Shown here piece after piece: positions 51,591 through 60,473 of a stretch of 64,000 nt of DNA. Numbering within the stretch: position 1 is the stretch's first letter; the number at the start of each line of letters is the position of its first letter. Made by a program: the position numbers and the translations under genes. The DNA comes from JAVJUV01 sp040220415 (GTDB lineage Bacteria; Pseudomonadota; Alphaproteobacteria; Rhodobacterales; Rhodobacteraceae): assembly GCA_040220415.1 (NCBI GenBank), contig JAVJUV010000086.1, positions 1 through 64,000 on the forward strand, in the 5' to 3' direction. The notes below the pieces were generated by a model, which was given only the letters and a program-made list of their open reading frames with translations, was not told where the DNA came from and ran no database searches.

Positions 51591-53798
51591 ATGTCAGGCT
51601 TGCCTTCCGGGGTCTCCCAACCGCGCGTTTCGGTCGTCATGGCCAACCACAACGGTGCCGCGCATCTGGCCGCGGCGATCCGCTCGGTCCTGACCCAGAC
51701 CCTCTCCGACCTCGAACTGATCGTCGCCGACGACGCCTCGACCGACGACAGCCTGTCGCTGATCCGCCGGATGGCCGCAGACGATCCCCGCATCGTGCCG
51801 CTGGCCTCCGACACCAACGGCGGACCGGGTGCGGCGCGCAACCGCGCGCTGGAACGCGCACAGGGCGACTGGATCGCGGTCATCGATTCAGACGACCTCT
51901 TTCATCCCCGCCGCCTGGAACGCCTGATCGCCGTCGCAAAGGAAGGCGGCCACGCGCTGGTCGCCGACGACCTGATCTTCTTCACCACCGAGACCGCGAC
52001 GCCTCCGCAAAGGCTCTTGCAGCAGGCGCATCTCGACAGCCCGGCGAACGTGTCCCTCGCCGGGCTGCTCGACGATGACTTCGCCGGCGCGCGCAACCAT
52101 CTCGGCTACGTCAAACCCGTGATCCGGCGGCAGGCGCTCGGCGTTCTGCGCTACCGGACCGATCTGCGCGTGGGCGAGGATTTCGACCTCCTCCTTCGGC
52201 TCGCCGCCGCCGGTCAGCCTCTGACCGTCCTGCCCGAGGCCTGGTATCTCTACCGCCGCCACGCAGCCTCGATCTCGCACCGGCTCGGCGCCGAGGATGC
52301 CGCCGCGATGCTTCGCGCGATGCAGGACTTCCGCCGGAACGCAGAACCCCTGCCCGCCAAGACAGCCGCCCTCCTCGACCGCCGCATCACCCGCATGACG
52401 CACATGGCGCGCGAAGCCGCGGTACTGGACGACATGAAATCCCTGCGCCCGGCAAGGCTGGCGTCCCACCTCGCGCGCCGCCCCGCCGCAACCCTCGGAG
52501 CCGCGCGAAAGGCCGCGGCCTCGGTCCCCGGCAAGCTACGCCGCCAAGCCGAGGACACGCCGTCCAACCTGCTGATCCTCGCCCCGGACGCAACGCCCCC
52601 CGGCCTGCCCGCCTCGTGGCGCATCCTGCGCCTGCCCTCCGGCGGGGTCCTCTCCTCGGACGCCCGCGCCGAACTGACCGCCGCCACGGCGGACCGCACC
52701 GCCACCATCCACAGCTACGGCGACATCGGCCCCGACGCCCTGGGCTTCGTCCCCGAACCTGCGCGCCTCGACCGGTATCCCGCCGCCCCCGCTCCCGGCC
52801 CCCTCGTCCACGTGCGCACGACCGCCTACAAGCGCCCGGAAATGCTGCGCCGCGCCCTCACCGGCCTCCAGGCCCAGACGATCGCCGACTGGGTCTGCGA
52901 CGTCTACGACGACGATCCCGACCGCTCCGGCGAAGCCGTGGTCCGCGAACTCGCCGACCCGCGCATCCGCTACTCGGCCAACGCCCCCCAGCGCCGCGCC
53001 TCGCGCAACCTCGACCGCTGCTTCACCCGCTTCAACCCGCACGGGGCCGCGTATTTCTGCGTCGTCGAGGACGACAACCAGCTTCTGCCCGGCTTCATGG
53101 AAGAGAACATCCGGCTCTGCGAGGAAAAGGGTGTCCACATCGTCCTGCGCAACCAGTTCATCGAGCATCAGGCCGGCACCGCAGCCTCCCGGCTCAGTGA
53201 CCACGGCCTGCTGGAAGGGAAACTGCCCCAGGGCATCTGTCCGCCCGAGACCCTGCACCTCTCGGTGATGGCCGACATGGGCGTCTCGAACGGCGGCCTC
53301 TTCTGGTCGCGTCACGCCATCAGCGACCTCGAGATCGGCGTCGACTGCAGCGCCACGTTCCAGGAATATTTGCGTACCATCGCGATCGCCGAGCCGGTCT
53401 ACGTAGCACTCGAACCGCTGGCGGTCTGGGCCGAGAACGGCGACAACACCGTGCGCGACTTCGGCGAGACCGCCGGCTGGCTGCGGCGCGAACTGGAACT
53501 CAAGCGCTCGGTCCAGGTTCTGCAAAGGCATATCTGGAAGAACAGCCCGCGCCAGGTGCGCCAGTCCTTCCTGCAGGGCACGTCGCTCCGATACCCGACG
53601 GAAAAGCGGGCGACCGGCCTCGTCAAATCCTTCTGCCGGCTTCGCGTCGGGGATGCGCTGCCAACCAGAAGCGTTCTGCGGCTTCTGTTCCGGGGTGCTC
53701 TGATACGGCTGGCGGGCCGCCCGATGCGCAACCTCGACCGGTTCCTCGCGGACCGGCGCGTCAGTCGTCGCGGTCGCGTCTTGGAAGCGCTGCCTTGA
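51591..53798 (+). CDS. Two-domain glycosyltransferase family 2 protein
   Basis: The 735-residue protein carries a GT-A domain at about residues 10-240 (VSVVMANHNGAAHLAAAIRS, LIVADDASTDDS, GDWIAVIDSDDLFHPRRLER) and a second GT2-like domain from about 400 (LVHVRTTAYKRPEMLRRALT, VCDVYDDDPDRSG, CVVEDDNQLLPGF). The middle is a helical linker of about 100 residues. It may add two sugars or carry out both steps of one linkage. The ATG at 51591 stands 202 bases from the divergent ligase-like gene. Confidence 0.85.
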   Translation: MSGLPSGVSQPRVSVVMANHNGAAHLAAAIRSVLTQTLSDLELIVADDASTDDSLSLIRRMAADDPRIVPLASDTNGGPGAARNRALERAQGDWIAVIDSDDLFHPRRLERLIAVAKEGGHALVADDLIFFTTETATPPQRLLQQAHLDSPANVSLAGLLDDDFAGARNHLGYVKPVIRRQALGVLRYRTDLRVGEDFDLLLRLAAAGQPLTVLPEAWYLYRRHAASISHRLGAEDAAAMLRAMQDFRRNAEPLPAKTAALLDRRITRMTHMAREAAVLDDMKSLRPARLASHLARRPAATLGAARKAAASVPGKLRRQAEDTPSNLLILAPDATPPGLPASWRILRLPSGGVLSSDARAELTAATADRTATIHSYGDIGPDALGFVPEPARLDRYPAAPAPGPLVHVRTTAYKRPEMLRRALTGLQAQTIADWVCDVYDDDPDRSGEAVVRELADPRIRYSANAPQRRASRNLDRCFTRFNPHGAAYFCVVEDDNQLLPGFMEENIRLCEEKGVHIVLRNQFIEHQAGTAASRLSDHGLLEGKLPQGICPPETLHLSVMADMGVSNGGLFWSRHAISDLEIGVDCSATFQEYLRTIAIAEPVYVALEPLAVWAENGDNTVRDFGETAGWLRRELELKRSVQVLQRHIWKNSPRQVRQSFLQGTSLRYPTEKRATGLVKSFCRLRVGDALPTRSVLRLLFRGALIRLAGRPMRNLDRFLADRRVSRRGRVLEALP

Positions 53799-53952
53799 TG
53801 GCCAGGAAGACGAAATAGGCGATCTGCAGGCCGACAAGCACCAGGATCGCCGTCAAGAGGGCGCTTCCCGCACTGGCACCACCGATCACCGAAACGATAC
53901 CAGCTCCGATGGACAGAAGAAGTGCCATCGCGATGAACGTCGCCACCCGCAT
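53761..53952 (-). CDS. Small membrane protein, ExoX/SyrA-like exopolysaccharide regulator candidate
   Basis: The 63-residue protein has two hydrophobic helices (VATFIAMALLLSIGAGIVSV and LLTAILVLVGLQIAYFVFLA) separated by GGASAGSA, ending in a basic-acidic tail. Size, layout and the LxQxxYFxxxL ending resemble the small exopolysaccharide production repressors (ExoX, PssY, SyrA) of rhizobia. The ATG at 53952 is chosen; a GTG at 53973 is possible. Its 3' end overlaps the convergent glycosyltransferase gene by 38 bases. Similarity is judged by eye only. Confidence 0.6.
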   Translation of the reverse strand: MRVATFIAMALLLSIGAGIVSVIGGASAGSALLTAILVLVGLQIAYFVFLAIKAALPRRDRDD

Positions 53953-54120
53953 GTCCGTTATCCCAATTACCACGGGCTCCGAGCCTCACGCCAATTCCCT
54001 GCCGCGTCAATGCGGCCGGTTGGAGTTCTACATGGCAAAAGGTGAAAGACTATGGCCCGGAAAAGGTGAATCCGGGCCTATTGGATGGCTACTCGTGGAC
54101 AGCTTCGGCAGGATGCGGCG

Positions 54121-56049
54121 TCAGGTCAGGATGGCCCGGCGCCGGTCTCTGACCTTGTCCAGCATGACGCCATAGGCGCCCAGACGCCCCATCTTCGCCC
54201 GGTTCAGAACCACGCCGGCGGTCTTTCGCGCCAGGTCCGGATCGTTGGCCATGCATTCCTCCAGCGCGGTTCTGCACGTCCGTCCCCAGTCGGCCACCAT
54301 GACGACGGCATCCAGCGCACCCAGCACCGCCGTCACGTCCGTCGACGCGCCAAGCGGCTGGGAATCCAGAACCACAAGATCGTAATTCTTCCGCGCCGCC
54401 TGAAGATGCGAGGCCAGCTTCATCATGCCCACCTGCCCCGTGGGCGACCTGGGCTTCAGGTACGGCAGAACCTTCAGACCCGTCACCGGCAAGGTCTCGA
54501 TGCACTCCTCAAGCGCCGCCTTGCCGGCCAGCACCTCGCCCAGCCCCGCCTCGATGTCGAAGCCCAAGGCGTGCGACAGCGCCGGGTTCGGCACGTCGGC
54601 GTCTATCAGCAGCGTATTCAGGCCGCTCAGCGCCGCGAACTGCGCAAGGTTCGCGGCCAGCGTCGTCCGGCCTTCGCCGGTGTTCAGGCTGCTGACGGCG
54701 GCAACGCAGCCCTGCCCCGGCGCGGACATCCGTTCCAGACGCGCCAGGATGCCCTTCAGGGTGTCGTTGTAGGGCAACTCCGGCGCGACCGACGGCAGAT
54801 ACAGCGCCGGCGAGAAATGCCTGGGCCGCGCGCGCATTGGCGCGGCATCGCCCGCCTCGGCGGACTGCGATCCCCTGCGCGAGAACGAGATCGCCGGCAA
54901 TCCCTGCCGCACATCCTGCTGGGTGACGATGGGGCGCAGCCGCTGGATGCGCCGCCGGCTGAACCGGGGAAGATAACCAAGGAACGGCAGGCCCGTCAGA
55001 CGCCGCACGTCCTCGCCGGTCCGCACGCCGTTTTCCCGCATCTCGCGCCAGGCCGCGATCGCCAGCCCCGCCAGAAGCCCCAGCACCAGACCCGCCGAGA
55101 GAAGCCGCCAGGCTTTCGGCAGCGCCGGATCGCGGGGCGTCACCGCCTCGCTCAGAAGCCGGCCGTTCGAGATCGGATAGGACCCCTCGATCGTGATCAT
55201 CTCCAGCCGCTCCAGCAGCGTCGCGTGCAACTCGTTCAGCGTGATGACGCGCTGCTCCAGTTCGCGCAGACCCTGCGGATCCGAGGCGCGGTTCTCGGCC
55301 TTGAAGTCCGCGACCCGCTGCGCCGCCTCGTTGGCGCTCTGCCGTACCTCTTCGATGTTTTCCCGCAACCAGGCCGCCCCGTTCTGCGACGCGACACGGC
55401 TGGCCGCCTGCCTGTCGGCCAGGTAAAGCGCGGCGTAACTGTTGGCGATCGCCGCCGCCAGGCCCGGATCGTTCAGGATCATGCTGATCTCGATCGAGAA
55501 ACTGCGCCCGACACGGGTGATCCCGATCTCGCGCTGCAACTTGCCCGCCGTGGCGACGATGCGCGCCTCCTCGTCCGGCGCGGGCCCGGTGGGCGTCTGC
55601 GGCGGAACGGGCAGCAATCCCCTGACCTTGCCTGTCATCCCCGTCAGCGCGCTGCGCGCCAGGGACACCGGCTGGTTCAGAAACCCCGTATCCTCGTGCA
55701 GCGCCAGATCCCGCGTCACCTGCTTTGCCAGTTCCAGCGAGCCCAGCACCTGCATCTCGTTCAACACGGCCGTCTCGTTGCGCAACAGGGGAAAGTTCGA
55801 CGCGAATTCCTGGCCCGGATAACTGTCGCGCTCGTCGATCAGAACCACCGAGGCGGCATAATACCGGTCCGGGCTGGTCACATGGTGCACCCCGCCCGCC
55901 AGAAGCCCCAGCAGTGCTCCAAGGATCAGCGGCCAGCGCTGCCGCTTCAGGATCAGCAGGAAATCCGGCGCCTGCCGGTCCCCCTGCGGTATCCGCGCAT
56001 CGTCGGCGATCTCGGCGCGGGCGACCCGCGCGATGCCCATCTCGGTCAT
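54121..56049 (-). CDS. Wzz/Wzc-like polysaccharide co-polymerase with degenerate kinase-type ATPase domain
   Basis: The 642-residue protein has a Wzz domain (TM1 near 35-55; long helical region; TM2 near 322-342) and a C-terminal ParA/BY-kinase fold. Walker A reads SSLNTGEGRTTLAANLA with Arg461 where the invariant Lys is expected; Walker A' is LLIDADVPNPALSHALG and Walker B DLVVLDSQPL. There is no C-terminal tyrosine cluster. It probably sets chain length with its partner polymerase, but kinase activity is doubtful. The start overlaps the upstream glycosyltransferase stop (ATGA). Confidence 0.88.
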   Translation of the reverse strand: MTEMGIARVARAEIADDARIPQGDRQAPDFLLILKRQRWPLILGALLGLLAGGVHHVTSPDRYYAASVVLIDERDSYPGQEFASNFPLLRNETAVLNEMQVLGSLELAKQVTRDLALHEDTGFLNQPVSLARSALTGMTGKVRGLLPVPPQTPTGPAPDEEARIVATAGKLQREIGITRVGRSFSIEISMILNDPGLAAAIANSYAALYLADRQAASRVASQNGAAWLRENIEEVRQSANEAAQRVADFKAENRASDPQGLRELEQRVITLNELHATLLERLEMITIEGSYPISNGRLLSEAVTPRDPALPKAWRLLSAGLVLGLLAGLAIAAWREMRENGVRTGEDVRRLTGLPFLGYLPRFSRRRIQRLRPIVTQQDVRQGLPAISFSRRGSQSAEAGDAAPMRARPRHFSPALYLPSVAPELPYNDTLKGILARLERMSAPGQGCVAAVSSLNTGEGRTTLAANLAQFAALSGLNTLLIDADVPNPALSHALGFDIEAGLGEVLAGKAALEECIETLPVTGLKVLPYLKPRSPTGQVGMMKLASHLQAARKNYDLVVLDSQPLGASTDVTAVLGALDAVVMVADWGRTCRTALEECMANDPDLARKTAGVVLNRAKMGRLGAYGVMLDKVRDRRRAILT

Positions 56050-56978
56050 TGACCTGCTCCGCTTGTGGCCGCGCCGTACAGCGTGATCGGACGGATGCCG
56101 ATCAGCCCGGTCGCCGTGCCGGCATGAAGACAGCCCCGCAAAAGGGCCGCGTTGCGCCGCGCCGTGTCGGGTGCGGCAAGGATCGCGCCCCCCGCGCAAT
56201 AGGCCAGCTTCAGGCCCGCAAGGCCCAGCGCCGCGACGCGCGGCAGCCCTGTCGCCGTCTCGGCCAGAAGCCGCCCGTGGGTCTGGCCCGACCGGAACCG
56301 CCGCCGCGCCAGCCAGGCGAACCGCGCCCGCTCCGGGCCGACCTTTTCCGTCACGACCGCCTGTTCCGCCGCGACAAAGCGCGCGCCCCGCCGGTAGGCG
56401 CGGGTGAAGAAACTGGTGTCCTCGCCGCCCGAACGCCCCAGCGCGGGATCGAACCGCAGCCCCCGGAAGGCGGGGCTCTCCAGGTCCATCAGCACGTTGC
56501 AGGAATAGCCCGTGCGGATCGTCCCTTGCACCTCGACCGGCCGGGTCGAATGCATGTCCAGACGCCGCATCCACCCCGGCGCGCCGGGCCCGTAGACCGC
56601 GCGCACCGGCCCAAGCACCACGTCCGCGCCGCTCTCCGCCTGCGCTGATGCCAGCGCGGCGATCCAGCCCGGCTCGGCCGTCTCGTCGTCGTCCATGAAC
56701 GCCAGGAGGGGCGCGCGCGCATGATCCAGCGCCCCGTTCCGCGCGACCGAGATGTTGAATGCCGGGCAATGCACGTACCGCACCGGCACGTCCGAGGTCT
56801 CCGCAAACGCCCGCACCGCGCCTTCGGCCGACGGCGTCTCGTCGTTGTCGATCACCAGCACCGACAGCCCCAGCCACGCCGGCACCTCCTGCCGGTCAAG
56901 CGAAGCCAGCGCCTCGGACAATGCGCTTCGCCCGCAGGTGCAGACGGCAACCTCGATCCGGACCGGCGCGCCGCTCAT
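56046..56978 (-). CDS. Glycosyltransferase family 2
   Basis: The 310-residue protein has a GT-A domain: IEVAVCTCGRSALSEALASL, SVLVIDNDETPSAEG, ISVARNGALDHARAPLLAFM with the metal-binding DDDE, and later LGRSGGEDTSFFTRAYRRGA. A C-terminal hydrophobic segment near residue 260 could anchor it to the membrane. The ATG at 56978 overlaps the stop of the ExoA-like gene and its own stop overlaps the Wzz/Wzc-like gene, so the three are translationally coupled. Confidence 0.87.
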   Translation of the reverse strand: MSGAPVRIEVAVCTCGRSALSEALASLDRQEVPAWLGLSVLVIDNDETPSAEGAVRAFAETSDVPVRYVHCPAFNISVARNGALDHARAPLLAFMDDDETAEPGWIAALASAQAESGADVVLGPVRAVYGPGAPGWMRRLDMHSTRPVEVQGTIRTGYSCNVLMDLESPAFRGLRFDPALGRSGGEDTSFFTRAYRRGARFVAAEQAVVTEKVGPERARFAWLARRRFRSGQTHGRLLAETATGLPRVAALGLAGLKLAYCAGGAILAAPDTARRNAALLRGCLHAGTATGLIGIRPITLYGAATSGAGQ

Positions 56979-57979
56979 GCCGGTCGCGCCAGCGTCGGCA
57001 CCCGCTGCCCCAGCACCGTGCTCCAGAACCCGACCGACCAGGACAGGTGCATCACCATCGCCATCGGCGCGGCCATCATCAGCGACACGTCCCGGCCCTG
57101 AACGGCCAGCACCGCCGCCATCGTGCCGCAATAGGCGATCCAGGCGGCAAGCGGCAGCAGGAACAGCCACGAAAAGCCCGCAAGCGTCGATACAGCCACC
57201 AACGGGAGGATCGCGATGACCTTGGCCTGACGCAGCTTCGGCAAGGTGCGATGCTTCATGAAGTTGCAGGCCCGGCCCGAGCCATGCCGGAAATACTGCC
57301 GCGCAAGCTGGCGATAGCTGCTTCTCGGATAATAGGTCACGCAGGTCCGCCCGGTCAGCCAGATCCGATGCCCCGCCGCGACGAAGCGATGATCGAACTC
57401 GGCATCCTCGTTGTTGGTAAAGCCCGGATCGTAGCCGCCGATGTCGCGGAACGCGGACAATTCGAACAGCGCGTGGTGGCCATGATCGACCCATTCGCCC
57501 GGCGTCTCCTGCCGGTGCTTCGAGCCGCCGTTGCCCACAGGCGCGTTCTGCGCCGCCGCGGCGACGCGCTGGAACTGGCCGCTTCCCTCGGCGCGCATGC
57601 TGACCACGACGCTTGCCGCGCCGGACCGGCGCGCCTCGTCAAGCAGGACGTCGCAGTAATCGTCGGGATAGCCGCAATGCGCGTCGATCCGGATCAGGTG
57701 CGTGGCATCGCTCCCGAAACGCTCGACGGCCAGGTTCAGGCCCGCGCTCTGAATGCGTGCATGGTTGTCGACCATATGCAGGCATGGGTGTTTCGCGATC
57801 AGGCGCGCCACGATATCGCGCGTCCCGTCCGTGCTGATCCCGTCGGCGATGACGATCTGCCCGCCAAGCCGCGACTGCACGCGCAGAAGATAGTCGATAA
57901 GGGATTCGATATGCTCGGCCTCGTTCAGGCAGGGCACGGCGATCAGAGGCACAAGTCCTGAATTGGGTGATGTGGTCAA
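56975..57979 (-). CDS. ExoA-like glycosyltransferase family 2
   Basis: The protein resembles succinoglycan ExoA: LIAVPCLNEAEHIESLIDYL, IVIADGISTDGTRDIVARLI, LIRIDAHCGYPDDYCDVLLD and FTNNEDAEFDHRFVAAGHRI, with three hydrophobic segments at the C-terminus. ExoA-type enzymes add beta-1,3-glucosyl residues to a lipid-linked acceptor. The TTG at 57979 with GGAAGAG just upstream gives 334 residues; an ATG at 58135 would add a non-family leader. Start uncertain. Confidence 0.84.
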   Translation of the reverse strand: MTTSPNSGLVPLIAVPCLNEAEHIESLIDYLLRVQSRLGGQIVIADGISTDGTRDIVARLIAKHPCLHMVDNHARIQSAGLNLAVERFGSDATHLIRIDAHCGYPDDYCDVLLDEARRSGAASVVVSMRAEGSGQFQRVAAAAQNAPVGNGGSKHRQETPGEWVDHGHHALFELSAFRDIGGYDPGFTNNEDAEFDHRFVAAGHRIWLTGRTCVTYYPRSSYRQLARQYFRHGSGRACNFMKHRTLPKLRQAKVIAILPLVAVSTLAGFSWLFLLPLAAWIAYCGTMAAVLAVQGRDVSLMMAAPMAMVMHLSWSVGFWSTVLGQRVPTLARPA

Positions 57980-58225
57980 TTGCTCTTCCCGCGTCTGACT
58001 CCCGGATCTCTCGCAAGAACCGGAAAGGACGCCCACACCCACGCCCAACTTGTCGAAATATGCCCAACTCGCAAGCGGTTGCGCCCTTTGTGGCGGCGCT
58101 TCGGCGGGTTTTCGCCTTTTCTGGGGCGCAGACACGGAAATCTGCTCTTTTCATGGGCGGCCCGTATGTTACCGAAGAAGTCACAGGGCTGGGCGGCCGA
58201 CACGAATCCAAGGGGAGACGTCCCG

Positions 58226-59194
58226 ATGCGCCGCGCCACGCTGGTGGTCCAGACCTTCAGTCTGTTCTACGTCCGCAACCTCGTATCCCACATCCACGAC
58301 GCGCTCCGCCGGCACCTCGATCCCGATGCGGCACTGGTGATATGTGACGAGATCGACCAGGCCGCGCATCCCGAAGGCGTGGTCTTCATCATCGGCGAGA
58401 AGTTCCGGCCATTCCGTCGCCGGCCCGGTTGCCGTTACGTGCTCCTCAATCTCTCGGTTGTCACCTCGCTGGGCAACCCGTTCGCGGCCAGTATCCGGGG
58501 ACACAGGCAGGTTCTGAAGAAACGGCAACTTCTCCGGGAGAAACTGCCGCTCGTGGATATGCTGCTCGACTATTACCCGCCCCAGACGCGGGCGCTCCGA
58601 CGGCGCGTCGGCATTCCCGTGATGGGCTTCGACGCCGCCGTAGCACCCCGCCCGCCGGTTCCGATGCAGGAACGCGCCTACGACGTGTGTTTCGTCGGCG
58701 GGATGAACCCCCGCCGCAAGGCGGTGCTGGACCGGATCGAGGCCCGGGGCTTCGTCCTCTCACCGCACGAAGGCGAACCGATCGAGGATATCGCCGCGCG
58801 CTCGCGCTGTTGCCTCAACATTCACACCGAACGATCCAACCATCTCGAAGTCCCGCGCCTGGTCGCGGCACTCTCGACCGGCTGCCCGGTCGTGACCGAG
58901 ACCAGCTTTGGTCTGGCGTCCCTCGGCGCCGGGGAGTTCGTCGACCAGCGCCCTCTGTCCGCCCTCGACGATGGCGTCGCGGCCATGCTGTCGGACCAGG
59001 ACCGGCTCCGCCGCCTCGGCGAGACATGCGCGGCCTGGTACCGCGAGACCTACCTGCCCCGCGCCGAGGCGCGCTGGAAGGACATCTGCGACACCGTCCG
59101 CCAAATGGAAGCGCCCGCGCCGACGCGCGGCCCGTCTCAGCTTGCCCAGCGCAGCACAAGCGGGTCCAGCGGTCTCAGCAGTTCCAGCAGCTGA
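58226..59194 (+). CDS. Putative glycosyltransferase (family 1-like)
   Basis: The 322-residue protein has a GT-B-like C-terminal half: YDVCFVGGMNPRRKAVLDRI, SRCCLNIHTERSNHLEVPRL and STGCPVVTETSFG, which resemble the spore-coat/Glyco_trans_1_2 type. The N-terminal half has no clear family. AGGGGAG precedes the ATG at 58226. It is divergent from the ExoA-like gene and its last 58 bases overlap the convergent DapA-family gene. Donor and acceptor are unknown. Confidence 0.7.
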   Translation: MRRATLVVQTFSLFYVRNLVSHIHDALRRHLDPDAALVICDEIDQAAHPEGVVFIIGEKFRPFRRRPGCRYVLLNLSVVTSLGNPFAASIRGHRQVLKKRQLLREKLPLVDMLLDYYPPQTRALRRRVGIPVMGFDAAVAPRPPVPMQERAYDVCFVGGMNPRRKAVLDRIEARGFVLSPHEGEPIEDIAARSRCCLNIHTERSNHLEVPRLVAALSTGCPVVTETSFGLASLGAGEFVDQRPLSALDDGVAAMLSDQDRLRRLGETCAAWYRETYLPRAEARWKDICDTVRQMEAPAPTRGPSQLAQRSTSGSSGLSSSSS

Positions 59195-60051
59195 TTGCGC
59201 GTCCGGTCCGGCAACGGCGGTATCGGATGGCGGCAGAAATCCGAGCCGATCACGCCGCCCGCCTTCATCGCCGCCTTCGCCGCGCGGAACCCGCATTGCC
59301 GGTTCTCGTGGTTGATCGCGGGCAAAACGCGCGCGTACTGCGCCGCCGCCGCCGGCCGGTCGCCTGCTAGATGCGCCTCGACCACGGGCTTTATGACATC
59401 GGTGATCATCGCCGAGGTCATCGACCCCGTCGCGCCCGCGTCCAGGTCGGCCAGCAGCGTTATTCCCTCCTCGCCGTCGAACGGCCCCTCGATCGCGTCG
59501 CCCCCCGCCTCGATCAGCGCGGCCAGCTTGTTGGCCGCCTGCGGGCATTCGATCTTGAACAGCCGGACCTCCTCGATCTCGCGGGCCATCCGCACCAGAA
59601 GCGGCACGGGCAGGTCCACGCCCGACAGCGGCGCATCCTGCACCATGATCGGAAGGCCGACCTCGCCCACCCTGCGGAACTGCTCGAACGTCTGCTCGGC
59701 GGTGCCCTTCATCAGCGCCCCGTGATAGGGCGGCATCATCATCACCATCGCCGCGCCAAGCGACCTGGCAAGCCGCGCGCGCTCCACCGCGATCGGCGTG
59801 GCGTAATGGCTGATCGTCACGATCACCGGCACCCGTCCGGCCACATGCTCGATGCAGAGCCGCGTCAGATCCTCGCGTTCCGCGTCCGAGATCAGGAACT
59901 GCTCCGAGAAATTCGCAAGGATGCAGATCCCGTCCGATCCCTGGTCGATCATCAGGTCCAGAACCCGCTTCATGCCGTCCCGGTCCACCGTGCCGTCGTC
60001 GTGAAATGGCGTCGGCGCAACCGGCCAGATACCCGAATACCGTGTCTTCAT
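59137..60051 (-). CDS. Dihydrodipicolinate synthase/N-acetylneuraminate lyase superfamily enzyme
   Basis: The 304-residue protein is a class I aldolase barrel with MKTRYSGIWPVAPTPFHDDG, the LANFSEQFLISDAERE region and the Schiff-base lysine Lys166 in RLFKIECPQA. Members include DapA, KDG aldolase and L-2-keto-3-deoxyarabonate dehydratase. Beside a sugar-type ABC importer and an SDR, a sugar-acid dehydratase or aldolase role is more likely than lysine synthesis. GGGAGGAAAG precedes the ATG at 60051. It is divergent from the importer. Confidence 0.85.
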   Translation of the reverse strand: MKTRYSGIWPVAPTPFHDDGTVDRDGMKRVLDLMIDQGSDGICILANFSEQFLISDAEREDLTRLCIEHVAGRVPVIVTISHYATPIAVERARLARSLGAAMVMMMPPYHGALMKGTAEQTFEQFRRVGEVGLPIMVQDAPLSGVDLPVPLLVRMAREIEEVRLFKIECPQAANKLAALIEAGGDAIEGPFDGEEGITLLADLDAGATGSMTSAMITDVIKPVVEAHLAGDRPAAAAQYARVLPAINHENRQCGFRAAKAAMKAGGVIGSDFCRHPIPPLPDRTRNQLLELLRPLDPLVLRWAS

Positions 60052-60422
60052 CTTTCCTCCCTCTCTCCCGCAGGCCCCGAAAGGCACATCAACGGGATTG
60101 CCCGTCCCGGCAGGTTCCCCGCCGGTATCCACTCGCCGCCCTTGGTCCGCGCATTGGTCGCGGAATTCAAGCCCCGCCAGCAGAACGCGGCAACAAGACC
60201 GGCCCACCGGCGCGCGGCAAATCGCAAGAGCGCGACACCGGCCCAGGACCTCCCCAAGAAGTCGTTGCAATGAAAATTGCAGAACTCGCCGCAAGAAAAA
60301 ATAATTTGCAGAATGTGCCTTTTGTGAATTGACTGCGACTTGATCGATACGGCAGAGTGTTCTCAAAACGCCTGTAGTCGAAACCGCACAAAGGTCGAAG
60401 AACCCGCGGAAAAGGGAGGCCC
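60052..60422. promoter_or_regulatory. Divergent control region of the sugar module
   Basis: This 371-base gap separates the DapA-family gene from the leader ORF. Its right half is AT-rich. TTGCA occurs at 60265, 60277 and 60306, with GAA directly following two of them (TTGCAGAA). A possible -35 TTGACT lies at 60329-60334, but no convincing -10 could be placed. No coding frame with a family match was seen. Confidence 0.4.
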
Positions 60423-60473
60423 ATGAACAACGTTTTTCGACGTCCGTACGTCGTGCCCAAGGGTACGGCATGA
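60423..60473 (+). CDS. 16-codon leader peptide ORF coupled to the ABC ATPase gene
   Basis: An ATG at 60423, three bases after GGGAGG, opens a 16-codon frame encoding MNNVFRRPYVVPKGTA. Its TGA stop overlaps the ATG of the ATPase gene (ATGA at 60470-60473). The strong ribosome binding site and exact overlap suggest real translation, coupling entry into the ATPase gene. It may be a regulatory leader or only a translational primer. Too short for homology arguments. Confidence 0.55.
   Translation: MNNVFRRPYVVPKGTA

Noticed and set aside
54085..56052. 655-codon plus-strand open frame
   Set aside because: It is antisense to the Wzz/Wzc-like gene; composition is dominated by Arg, His, Gln and Pro.
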